This document shows, one piece after another, positions 33,897-45,600 of a DNA stretch of 64,000 bases. The first letter of the stretch is position 1, and every line of letters begins with the position of its first letter. Below the pieces are notes generated by a model. The model did no database searches and was not told the DNA's origin. It was given only the letters and a program-made list of their open reading frames with translations. The translations under genes were made by a program, and so were the position numbers. The DNA comes from Ulota crispa (lineage: Eukaryota > Streptophyta > Bryopsida > Orthotrichales > Orthotrichaceae). The stretch spans positions 31,086,002-31,150,001 of the forward strand of contig OY987242.1 of the NCBI GenBank assembly GCA_963920765.1. The letters are read 5' to 3'.

Positions 33897-34546
33897 TTAA
33901 CCCCTAAATACCCAAGGCCTTTCTGAACTTTTTGGCATTTTCAAGAAAGTGACCAATCAACCAACCTTTTCATAAATCTCATTAAGGTTTTTTAAACTGT
34001 AACCGTACAAATTTAAACTTGACATGTTTGATTACATGGAAAAAGAAAACACAACAATATCACTTATAGTTTGAAAGATTATAACGTTTGAACATGAGAG
34101 TGTTAAAACGGCAAAAGTGACTTGGAGTTTTCTAATCCTCATTTCATATGAAAAATCTAAAAAGTTGGTCATCAAAAACATATGAGGTTTAAGGTCATTA
34201 CATGTTTAATTTTAGTCAATTTACACCTTTCAAAATCTACTCTTGTATTTTTTTTAAATGGATTTCTAATGCGGATTTTTCTCCAAGCTCTAGCGTATTT
34301 GAGGCTCATTTTCAAGGTCTTCCAACACTAGAAAACTCAAGATTGCAGTGGACACCCTTGTACAAAATCTTGAGTAGAAAATTATCAATGTTCATTTTTT
34401 AAATCAGATTTTTGATGTTGAAAACAAACTTCAAAACAAACTTGTATTCAAAAGAAAATACTAAAAGTGAAGATTTGATAAAGTTTTATTCATCTTCAAA
34501 GTTTTGTAAAAACCCAAATTGAATGCCTTGGACATTTAGGGGTTAA
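33897..34546. mobile_element. TTAA-bounded element (642 bp)
   Basis: The element 33901-34542 is bracketed by TTAA at 33897-33900 and 34543-34546. The left end CCCCTAAATACCC and the inverse of the right end, CCCCTAAATGTCC, agree at 11 of 13 positions. It is AT-rich and non-coding. Confidence 0.75.
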
Positions 34547-36599
34547 AAAAGTATGAGAGTCAAGCAAATGCATTCTCTTACATGATGCATTTTCTAATTC
34601 CAAACAACCCATGGGATGGTTCAATATGACCCTCAAAATTTTTGAATAAGCACGTTGGGCCTTTTAGGTGGTATGGTTATGAAACTTTCTTGTGCTTTCT
34701 ATTTAGACTTATGTTTTTTTATTCATGTTCATTCTTGTGACTCTTCTTCTATGAGGATGAAAATTTTGATGACAAAATTATAAAATTGTTTGTGGTTGAC
34801 GGATCAGTCTACGGACGTGCTAATGAGAATGGCCCATGAGAAAGAGAGACACATGTGGTGTTTCTAGCTATTTCATCATCATTGTTATGATCTATAAGAA
34901 ATGTTAGCTACATTGCATGATTGGTTTAAACCTTAATGGTAAATTCATATAAAGGGGAAGTATGAAAGCTAAAAGGTTAAGATTTCAAACTCTCTTTGAG
35001 TCTTTACATCAAGGGGTCTAATTAACATCAATCTAATGTGGCATATGACATGGTAGGGTTGATTACACTTTTAACTTGTGAGAGTTATAGTCTGCTCTCA
35101 TAGCGTTATAATCTTCAATAAGGTACGAACATTCATAAGCTTGGAACCAAGGAATTTGGAGTAGGAAAGCTAGTTGGTGAACTTTGAAAAAAATAAAGTA
35201 AGTTAGGAAGAGGAAATAAAAATTATTGGCATCATTTTGAAAGTTCCAATTGCAAGCATTTGTTCACAAAGATTTTTTAAAGTCCAAAATCACTCAAAAT
35301 GTATAGTTGTGTGTAAGAGATGTTTTTAGGGTGCTCATCTGTATATATAATAGAATACAACTCAAAAGTATCCTTGATGGTAGTTCTTGATAATTCTGTA
35401 ACTAAGGACAACAAATCCGTAACCAAATTGTGGGGATGTGAGTGCATGGGGTTTTGTAACGGCATTGTGGGGATGTGAGTGCATGAGGTTCCGTAACCAA
35501 ATTATGGGGATGGGAGGCATGGAGATAGGGGGCATGGGCATTAAGAGCATAGGGATGGGGGGCACGGGCATGACCGGTGCATTATGAGTTTGAAGTTTTC
35601 TATAATATTGGGTGTCTCTATGTTTCTCAAAATTTGAAATTCAAGAATTAAAAAAAGGAGAGACCAAGGTAGGGAAAGAAGGACAATTTTTGTGGAGATC
35701 AGTTGGTACAACGGGAAGGAGGACTTGTACATTCATTATACTAACTTGAGGAGTTCTTAAATAGTGAGATGGAGCACTCAAAATTGTCATGCCAATCACT
35801 CAAAACCATCACTTTGTCACCCATAACCAATTTTCTTTAATGGTTAGTGAGTGAAATCACAACCAGCACTGACTCGCATAGGTCTTGGGGGTGGGGACAC
35901 CCACGGAGAGGGGTGTTCCTACCTTATATTACAAGTTGGAAGGGAATAGTGAGGGTGTTTAAATCCCATGGAGAGGATGGATTTTCTTTGTTCTATGCAC
36001 ACCCCTTGAAGGTTATCTTTCCCCAAGTGGAAATGATTTGTCAATTATGGAGGACAAGGTTTTTTTTGTACCTCAAATTTTCATCACCCTTAGTGTAAAT
36101 GTACCCTAAGAGTGCATGCGTTCATTAAGTGGGTAATAAATAATTTCAAACACTAATTGCTAATGCTGTCAATAGGAACTAAATACATCTAAATGTGCTT
36201 TGAAAGCTGTATTAGTTATTTCTTCAAGTATGTAAAGAATATAACCATTAAGCGCTTTGTGATTTTTGTATAAAATTTTGAATCAATTCATGTACTTTTG
36301 TAAGAAAAACATATCTTGCAAAGATAAGATCTTGGTAAGCCATAATTTGTCTTGCTCTCGGTCTTGCTTCAAAAACTCCATATCTACATGCTTCCATTTC
36401 CTTCAAAAGCATCGTTTCTACAATACCCCTAGTGCTCTCACTAAGCTTTCGGTTTCCAGGGGGGGCAGACATACAAGTCTCCCCAATTTTAATTCACACT
36501 AAAGTTTCTCTTAAAGTTATTTTTCTTTCTTTTGATGTTGATGAAGGTTTGAGTTTTTGAATTATCAAATTTCAAAATTTTAAATAATTTCTCTTATGT
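34547..36599. other. Intergenic with a small minisatellite-like patch
   Basis: No gene is recognised. At about 35395-35575 imperfect direct repeats of GTGGGGATGTGAGTGCATG and GGGGCATGGGCAT type form a G-rich patch that reads as a low-complexity Pro/Met tract on the minus strand. I do not call it coding. Confidence 0.45.
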
Positions 36600-36889
36600 G
36601 GTGAAGGTTTCCTAGCATTACATTAACAATGATATTTAGTGTAGGTAACATTGATCACAATTAGTGATACTAAATATTACTTGTGTTATCAATCCTAAAT
36701 GTCAACATAAACACTATTTGTCAACTAATCTTTCACTAATACCATAATAGTCTAGCATGCACTAATATGGTATCCAATATTAACACTAATTGTCAACTAA
36801 TTGTTAATATGAACATTAATTTTCCACTAAGTGAAAAATAAGATGAGTTAAATCATAAAATAAATAATGCTATAAATACCAAAACACTA

Positions 36890-37507
36890 AGGGAATTGAT
36901 ATTTGTACCACACCTTTTTGATTATTTTACCACATCTACTATATATGGCCAATATTTATGATATTGTAGTAAGTGTGGATCACAAGTGGAACATCACTAA
37001 TTTGAAAATATAAGTTGATATAGAAGCTACAATTTTAGTTATGTTTTTCAATTCAAGAGCTTGCTTGTAGTATTGATTAAAGTTTTCAAATTAAACTTAA
37101 TTTATATATTTTAACTGATACTATGAGTGGGTTTGGAGTTGAAAAACATAACTAAAATTACAACTTTGATTACAAGGAAACAATATCTGAATTAACAAGA
37201 CCAAATTGACCAAACTTGTCCAAATTGACCAAACTTGTCCAAATTGACCACATTTGTCCAAATTGACTACATCTCTCCAAATTGATAGAAAATGTCCAAA
37301 TTGACAAAAAAATATCCAAATTGACGTGTCCAAACCAACAAAAATGACCAAATTGACAACTTTCCCTTATAGTATATGTCAACCTATACTTTCAAAGTAG
37401 TGATTTTTTGCTCCTAGTTCCCACTTATTATAATACCATAAATATTGGCCACATATAGTAGGTGTGGTAAAATAACCAAAAGGGCATGATACAAATATCA
37501 ATTCACT
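36890..37507. mobile_element. Foldback element copy A, with internal minisatellite
   Basis: The ends GGGAATTGATATTTGTACCAC and the inverse at about 37490-37507 are paired, and the arms also share ATATATGGCCAATATTTA-type sequence and the GAAAATATAAGTTGATATAGAAG segment. The right arm is interrupted by a minisatellite at 37200-37362. The same family occurs at 37617-38024 and 54096-54486. The outer flanks (CACTAAGGG, CACTACAAGGG) hint at CACTA-like tips. Confidence 0.7.
37200..37362. repeat. Minisatellite, unit about 19-20 bp
   Basis: About eight copies of an imperfect AACTTGTCCAAATTGACC unit are arranged in tandem inside the right arm of the foldback element. It is absent from the related copies at 37617-38024 and 54096-54486, so it expanded within this copy. 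Confidence 0.85.
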
Positions 37508-37616
37508 ACAAGGGAAATATATATTATTATTATTTTAGTAATGTTGTTGAAATTTAGTGTTACAATTTTTATTTAGTGTTGCCAACACTAAATATCATTA
37601 TTAGTAGGGAATTGAT

Positions 37617-38024
37617 ACATGTATCACCCTTTCTTGACTATTCTACCACACCCTACTATATATGGTCAATATTTACAATATTAAAGTAGGCACGGACCAC
37701 AAGAAATACTCCACTAATTTGAAAATATAATTTGACATAGAAGTTGCAACTTTACTTTTGTTTTTTAGCTTTAGACCCTGCTCAATATCAATTGAAATTT
37801 TTTAATTTGATTTAGTTTAATTCATATTTTTTTAAATTGATACTATGAGCGGGATCAAGAGCTGAAATTTTAAATTTAAATTGTATCTTCTATGTCAAGT
37901 TGTATTTTCAAATTAGTGATGTTTTTTCCTGTGGTCTGCACCTATTGTAATATTGTAAATATTGACCATATATAGTAAGGCGTGGTAGAATAGTCAAGAA
38001 GGGGTGATACATGTATCAATATCC
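37617..38024. mobile_element. Foldback element copy B (408 bp)
   Basis: The left GGGAATTGATACATGTATCA and the right TGATACATGTATCAATATCC are inverted repeats. Pairing continues through CTACCACACCCTACTATATA and the TTTGAAAATATAA segment to a centre near 37820. It is the same family as 36890-37507 and 54096-54486. It is non-coding. Confidence 0.78.
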
Positions 38025-38031
38025 TTTATAA

Positions 38032-38360
38032 TGTAATTAAGGAGCACCCATAAACGTCGAACTAAGGGTTTTGAACATGATGACTATTAATAAACAACTA
38101 GCAAATTATAGGATTTTATTAGGAATAGAAAGAAAATAAGTTTGCACTTTTGAATGTATTATTTGGATACTATGAGAATAAGTTGTGAATTTTTCAAGAG
38201 CAAACTGCCATTGCACCCATAACCACTTTTAAAATTTCATGTTCACATGTTGTACATCCTTGTCATTACATTTATCCACTTCCACAGATTTTCCAAGATT
38301 TCACAAGTGACTATTATAGGGACATTGACGCTTATGGGTGCTCCTACCTTACTGTAATTA
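38032..38360. mobile_element. Small TIR element with possible 8-bp target-site duplication
   Basis: The inverted ends AGGAGCACCCATAAACGTC (38040) and GACGCTTATGGGTGCTCCT (to about 38345) bracket a non-coding interior. The 8-bp word TGTAATTA occurs at 38032-38039 and 38353-38360. It could be a hAT-type duplication, although the right end carries seven extra bases (ACCTTAC) not present on the left, so the ends are not symmetric. Confidence 0.5.
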
Positions 38361-38373
38361 GTGTTGCCAACGC

Positions 38374-38704
38374 TAAGGTAGGAGGCTCAAATTTGGAGCA
38401 AGCTCAAATTCGGAACACCTCCTCAAATGTACTCTTTCTGTACATCTTGCTTTTCATAACACATCAACAATGTACAGCTCATGTACATTTGAGGAGGTGC
38501 GCCATTTTAGAGCCCTATGGCCTTTCCACTTCAAATATTCATAACTAATTTCACAAAATTCCAAAAAATATGAAACAACTTAAATTAAATGCAAATTCTT
38601 CTTGTCTTTCAAGAAAAGTTTACTGAAAATCATTTCAAGGAGTTTCACCTACCCAAATTTCAGTTTGAGCCCTTAGATGCTCCATTTATGAGCCTCCTAC
38701 CTTA
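38374..38704. mobile_element. Short TIR element just upstream of the ACC gene (331 bp)
   Basis: The left end TAAGGTAGGAGGCTCAAATT and the right end AGCCTCCTACCTTA are inverted repeats. The interior is homologous to about 59490-59765 on the same strand (shared TGTACATTTGAGGAGGTG and TTCCACTTCAAA segments). It is non-coding. It ends about 900 bases before the ACC start codon. Confidence 0.65.
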
Positions 38705-39600
38705 GATATCCTTATTAGTGCGGTGCAGATGCCCTAGTGTGTGCTCATTCCACTACAGTGGCAGCAACAACAGAAGCCCGAGGAACGAACGAGAGCGTCG
38801 CAAGTCAGCCGCCGACGCGGAACCACGACCAGCGTCGCCACGGTCACAGTCTTCTGCTCTGCCGTGCCCCACGAGCGGTCAAAGTCCGCCATCGCCACGG
38901 GACTTTGCCTCGCCTTTTTCGTCGCCCCCGCTCCGCTTTCTCCATCGCTGCCCTTTGACATTCGCCCCCCTCCCCTCGTCGCTCCTCCCTTTCCCTTTCC
39001 CAACAACATCTCCAACCCCCACCCCCACAACAAAATTGCTTCACCCCTGCCACTCCTGCTCCATTCCTCAAACGAGCTCACACAGCTCACCTCACACCTC
39101 ACACACCTCGATCATCACCATTTAGCATTCCACACTTCCCCTCTCGATCCCTACCAATATCTCTTTGGTGGGTACAGCTCAAATTCGTGACACCGGAGTC
39201 GGAACTTATCGATCGATCGAGCATTTGCACACCCCTGGAGTGGAGATCTTTCTAGTACAAAGGATTTGAAATTGCACCCACCAACTTCAAATTGCCGAAT
39301 GCCATTTTATTGACTCGTACGTACCCATCGACAGAAAATGACCAGGGTTTAGGTTTCTTCTGAAAATGGTGGATTTGCAATAATCCGGGGTGTGTTTAGA
39401 TTAGATAGTTCATTGAAATCGCCACCTTTGAAGTCTCGTTTTGCGCAATTGCGTCTGTTTGATTGAGTAGCTCGAGTGACGAGTTGGTGATGCATTTCTG
39501 AGGAGTGGTTTTTGAAATCGACGCAGGTGAAGAAGAGGAAGAGGAGAGCGACGAGGTTTAAGTTTTTTTGTGAAAGGGGAGGAGCGAAGGATTGGTCACC
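38705..39600 (+). promoter_or_regulatory. Presumed promoter and 5' leader of the ACC gene
   Basis: This stretch is clearly GC-richer and pyrimidine-rich compared with the repeats to its left, especially 38750-39150, as expected for a promoter and untranslated leader. The ACC start codon follows at 39601. A GGGTTTAGG motif occurs at about 39343. I cannot place the transcription start or decide whether a leader intron exists. Open frames here (38718-39190, both strands) look like composition artefacts. Confidence 0.45.
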
Positions 39601-42600
39601 ATGGTGGCCCTGGAAGTGCAGCAGCAGCAGCAGCAGCAGCCACAGGCGCCGCCATCGCTTTTGAATGGCGACAACAAGCCTGCGGTGAAGAAAGCGGCGA
39701 GCGCGTCGCCGGTGGACGAGTACTGCAATGCGTTGGGTGGCACGGACCCCATTCGCAGCATCTTGATTGCCAACAACGGCATGGCGGCCGTCAAGTTCAT
39801 GCGTAGTGTTCGCTCCTGGGCGTACGAGAGCTTCGGCGCGGAGCGCGCCGTGCTGATGGTGGCCATGGCCACGCCCGAGGACATGCGCATCAATGCGGAG
39901 CACATCCGGATGGCCGATCAGTTCGTCGAAGTCCCCGGCGGTACTAATAACAACAACTACGCCAACGTGCAGTTGATCGTCGAGGTGCGCACGCTTGCAC
40001 GCTTTTGCACGTCTTAACCCTCTTCGTCCTCAATCGTCCTCATCGTCGGCTTTGTCCGCTTCGTCGGCTTTGTCCACTTCGTCAGAGTCACCATGCTTGC
40101 AATACTGGAGTTTTAGGAGAGGAATGTGAACCTTCATGGCTTGTTTGCTGTGCAGATTGCCGAGAGGACCGGAGTGCAAGCAGTATGGCCAGGATGGGGT
40201 CACGCATCAGAAGTGCCGGAGCTGCCAGACTCGCTTCTGGAGCGCGGCATTCACTTTCTTGGTCCTCCCGCCGCGCCCATGAGCGCTCTCGGCGACAAAA
40301 TCGGTTCCTCTTTGATTGCGCAGGCGGCTGGCGTGCCTACTCTCCCGTGGAGCGGCTCTCACGTAACCTTTCTTAAACTTCAGCTTCACAATACGCTTTT
40401 GCAAGCTTGCTTGCCTTTCAGACTGCTTGCTTTTGAGACAAGTGCTTGATTTTGAGACAAGTGCTTGCTCTTCAGAGGAGTGCTTGCTCTTCAGAGGAGT
40501 GCTTGCTTCTCAGACAAGTGCTTGCTCTCCAGACAAGTGCTTGCTGTTCAGCAAAGTGCTTGATTTTCAGACAAGTGCTTGCTTGCTTGCTATTTAGCTG
40601 GCTCTGAGACCTTTACATTGTGGACTCGCAGGTGTCGGTGCCCTTCGACGTTTGCCAAGGCATTATTCCCGACGACGTTTACAAGCAAGCGTGTGTTTCT
40701 ACTACGGAGGAAGCGCTGGCGTCCTGCCAAGTTATTGGCTACCCGGCCATGATCAAGGCTTCCTGGGGAGGAGGTGGTAAAGGCATTCGAAAGGTGCACA
40801 ACGATGACGAAGTGAAGGCGTTGTTCAAGCAAGTGCAGGGCGAAGTGCCTGGCTCTCCCATCTTCGTTATGAAGGTTGCCACGCAGGTTTGTGCTCCTCG
40901 CCACTTTGCCTTAAACCCCTAAACCTCTAAACCCCCAAAACTGGCTGCTTTGAGAAGGTTTCTTTTGTTTGGTTTTTGACACCCCTTTTTTCTTTTACCG
41001 ACGCGTGAAATGTTTGTTCTGGTAATGCACAGAGTCGGCATCTCGAGGTTCAGCTGCTTTGTGATCAATTCGGAAACGTAGCAGCTCTACACAGCCGTGA
41101 CTGCAGTGTACAAAGACGTCACCAGAAGGTGATTTCTCAATCTACAATCTTCAGCTCTCACATTTGCTACCCTGTTTTTGCTTGTTTATCAGTTCATTTT
41201 TTCACTGAGACTAGACCATTAATGCTGTAATATACTGTCTTTGTAACAGATTATTGAAGAAGGACCAATTACCATTGCTCCTCCGGAAACAGTGAAGCGT
41301 TTAGAAGAAGGGGCCTGCCGGCTGGCTAAGTGCGTCAACTACATTGGAGCTGCTACTGTGGAGTATTTGTATAGCATGGATACTGGAGAGTTTTACTTCT
41401 TGGAGCTCAATCCTCGTCTCCAGGTACCCCATTTGTAGAATGTCACATTTATTGTTGATCAGAAGTAGAAATGAAAATTATCATCTGTAGCTAGTTTTTT
41501 TCAGTTGGATTGTGAATTTTGTTATATTTTTGAAAGTTTTATTTTCTGACCTGCCCCTCACTATAAAACTCCTGGTTTGTTCAGGTAGAGCACCCTGTTA
41601 CTGAATGGATTGCTGAGTTTAACTTGCCAGCAGCTCAACTTGGTGTTGCCATGGGCATTCCTCTCTGGCGTATGCCTGGTACGTTCTACTTCTTTGATGT
41701 TTCTCGTTTATAAGACGTTGGGATTTAAGGTTTGGTGACAAGATTTTTGATACCTGGAATTGAAGTATAAATTGAGGTTTTGTTGAGATTTATGCTCATT
41801 TTGTGGGTCGTTTGATTGCAGAAATTCGGCGTCTTTTTGGTCAAGGAGGTGGTGGCCATGACTCGTGGCGAAGAGTTGCAAAAGAAGCAGTGCAGTTTGA
41901 TTTGTCGAAGGTTAATACTCAGAAACCCAAGGGTCATGTTGTAGCTGTGCGAGTCACAAGTGAAGACCCTGACGACGGTTTCAAGCCCACCAGTGGTCAA
42001 GTCCAGGTAACTTTTTCTACCCAAAACCTTCAAAACCGCAGTTGTGTCAATTTCTTCCCCCTTGCTTGTGAGATTTCTATGGAAAATGGAAGTTGACAAG
42101 TATTGTAATGTGTTACAGGAGCTCAGTTTTAGGAGTAAACCTAACGTATGGGCTTATTTTTCAGTCAAGGTATCACGTCTCACGCCTCTTTTTCTTTACC
42201 CTTCGTTTTCACTAACTACTTCGTTTTGTGCAAAGTAGCATTCACTAGCAACACTCTCAGTTCCTTCTCAAAGATTGAAAATGCAGGACAAATGCAAGAT
42301 TCATTAGACTTAGCTGTAGTTAGTTGAGGATTTGACTAGATAGCAGCTTTCTGATAGTTACGAAGTTTATTCTGGTAGTAAAAAAAATTAGTGAAACTTG
42401 ATGATTTACGGGTTGCTATGGTTGATGGATTTGCAGTCTGGAGGTGGCATTCACGAGTTTTCTGATTCTCAATTTGGTAAGCCAATCGTCCTAAAATCAC
42501 ACAAAAATTGTTTTGAGACCATGGATTGGGATTTTGAAATATTCGAAATATCTTACCTTTTTGCTTGCATACAGGTCATGTTTTCGCTTTTGGAGAGACA

Positions 42601-45600
42601 CGGCCAATGGCAATTGCCAACATGGTGCTGGGGCTCAAGGAGCTTCACATACGAGGAGAGATTCGCACAAACGTGGATTATACTGTGGATATCCTGCATG
42701 TAAGCGCTTTTTCTTACTTTCTTCTTGTGTCGAAGGGTTTGTAATACATCAAAGCTCCCTCAGTTCTACAGAGATTTTGAAAAGGAGTGGCTCTAGAAAG
42801 TGCAGCTATTGATTTTCAAGGCTATGTTGTTGCAGGCACCGGAGTACAGAGACAACAAGATTCATACAGGGTGGTTGGACAGCCGGATTGCTATGCGAGT
42901 GCGAACAGAAAGGCCTCCTTGGGAGATTTCTGTTGTGGGAGGTGCTTTATATGTAAGTTTTTTTATACTTTTTTGTAATTACTTTTCTTGCAAAAATATC
43001 TCAATCTAGGTAGTATCATTTGAAAGTTGCTAAAATAATTTGCTTGTTTCCAGTGACGAGAACCTTCTAGTCTGAACCTTTGGAGTGGCTTTTCTTACCA
43101 GAAAGCAACTAGACTGATTGCAGCTCGTGTAACGGAGTACATTGGCTACTTGGAAAAGGGTCAAATTCCACCCAAGGTACATTTAAGTAGCATCATTGTG
43201 CAATTTTGAAACACGATTCATCGCTTCTCACTTGCAAATAGTTTCCACATTCGGATTTCAAAATCATCTGTTTATTTATTTTTGGGTACGTTGCAGAATA
43301 TTTCCCTTGTCAACTTCCAAATCTCCCTCAACATTGAAGGGATCAAGTACAATGTAGAGTTGAGTAAAGGAGGGCCAGGCAGCTACCTTCTCCGATTAAA
43401 TAAATCTGAAGTGCATGCTGAAGCTCACACTCTGCGAGACGGAGGTCTCCTTGTCCAGGTAGATATTTTTTCCATTGACAAGTTCAGTATTCCTCATCAT
43501 CTCTCGTAATGTAAACTTCAGCCCCACGTTAACCATGGCTTTACAATACCACAACCAGTTGAAAATGTTCATTTTTCACACGGAGATTCTAAGGAGTTGG
43601 ATTATGAACATAGTTCAAGCAAATGCTAAAACTTGTGCACATCTCTCGCTTTCTTTAGTTGTTGCGATTTAGATTTCTCCTGACATACCCGTTTTCAATT
43701 TCTTGGTTTTGTGCAGCTCGATGGGAACAGTCATGTTGTGTACGCAGAAGAAGAGGCTGCCGGCACTCGATTGCTGATTGACGGACGCACATGCCTGTTG
43801 CAGGTTTGCAATTGCAACTTCTTGATAAGAAACCATGTTTCTGTATCTACTGCACTTGCAAAACTAGCAGCATCTTCAATACTTAGCAATTTTTTTATTA
43901 CTTCGACTTCACTAACTGGACGTTTGTGAACGGCTTGTTGTGTAGAATGATCATGATCCTTCTCGGTTAATTGCTGAAACGCCGTGCAAGTTGATGCGGT
44001 TCCTGGTACCAGACGGTAGCCATGTGGACGCCGACATTCCGTATGCAGAGGTGGAGGTCATGAAGATGTGCATGCCGCTTCTGAGCCCCGCGGCTGGAAT
44101 GATTAATTTCAAATTGACCGAGGGCTCGGCTATGCTGGTAAACATATTTCCTGCATTGTTGTTAACGCCGATATCAAGCAGACTTGCTTGCAAAGCTCTG
44201 ATATGAAGCCCTTGTGGTTAATTAATTCTGTGACGCTGCTTGTTCAGGGTGGAGATCTCATAGCCTCTCTGGACCTTGACGACCCCTCCGCTGTAAGAAA
44301 GGCTTTACCTTTCGAGGACGGCTTTCCGGCCATGGGACTGCCTACAGCACGTGCTGCTAAAGTTCACCAACGATGCGCTGACAGCCTCAGTGCTGCGTGG
44401 AACGTTCTCGCTGGTTACCATCACGACATTGACGAGGTACCGACAATTTTCAAGTTTCTGGACATTTGGCAGATTAAAATGTGGGAAAGTTGCAAAGATT
44501 CTTAACTTACAAGTTGAATTGGTGTGGTGCAGGTGGTGAAGACAGTGCTCACGTGTTTGGATGATCCTCAACTACCTTTGTTACAATGGCAAGAGTGCAT
44601 GGCTGTCCTTGCGACAAGACTTCCAAAGGAGATGAAAGCACAGGTAGAGTTAACTTTACAACCAAATATCATGGGAAAATGGTTTTTGAATTAACCTTTG
44701 TCTTTGAATGAATCTGGCTAATACTTGACACTGTGTGAGCAGCTTGATACGGAGTTTCGTGAATACGAAATCAGTTTCCAGCACAATGGCGAAGGGCCAG
44801 ATTTCCCGGCCAAGGCAATTAGTGGAATTATCGAGGTAATACCATCATTCTACGGAAGTTTTGCGCTCTTTTAGACTTTAGACTCTTTTCTGTGATTTCT
44901 CAACTGATCTCTCTTTCTCTGCAGACATGCGTGGCAAAGTCCCCTGAGAGTGATAGAGTAACCTTGGAACGTCTTGTGGAGCCTCTTCATTTCCTCTCCA
45001 AGTCCTACGAGGGTGGAAGAGAAGGACATGCGTGCAACATTGTTCAAACTCTTTTCAAAGGCTATCTTCAAATAGAAGAGCTTTTCAATGATAACGACCA
45101 GGTATAAATCTGTGCATACCAGACATTCTGGTTTTTTGAGCAAGTTTCATACAACCATACGCATGTGTTGATTTTACATGAGTAGTACGTTTTTGAAGTT
45201 TCTTAATTTTTGAAACCATAACGTGGAAACATGCCATGGTCTAACAACTGGTGATGCACTTTCGGTGATTTACAGGCTGATGTCATTGAAGGGTTACGAC
45301 AGCAACATAAGAAAGATCTCGCCAAAGTGGTGGATATTGTTTTATCTCACCAGGGGGTCAAGAGGAAAAATCAACTCGTCTTAAGATTGCTGGGAGCTTT
45401 AGTGTACCCAAATCCTGCTGCCTACCGTGAGCAACTCATCCGTTTTGCAGAGCTGAACCACAGCAACTACGCTGAGGTAAATTTTCTAACCTCCTTCTCA
45501 AAACTCTAGAAAAGCTATTGAGTTCTCTTGTTTCTAAGCACTGTACTAAGTCTCTTTTTTTTTGACGATGCTTGTAGCTGGCGTTGCGAGCGAGTCAGTT

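Noticed and set aside
35362-35571. Minus-strand Met/Pro-rich frame (MPVPPIPMLL...)
   Set aside because: It is the translation of a G-rich minisatellite-like patch, not a supported gene.
38718-39190. Several overlapping open frames of 70-150 codons on both strands just upstream of ACC
   Set aside because: They coincide with a GC- and CT-rich leader, are rich in Pro/Ser/Arg from composition alone, overlap each other in several frames, and have no family resemblance.
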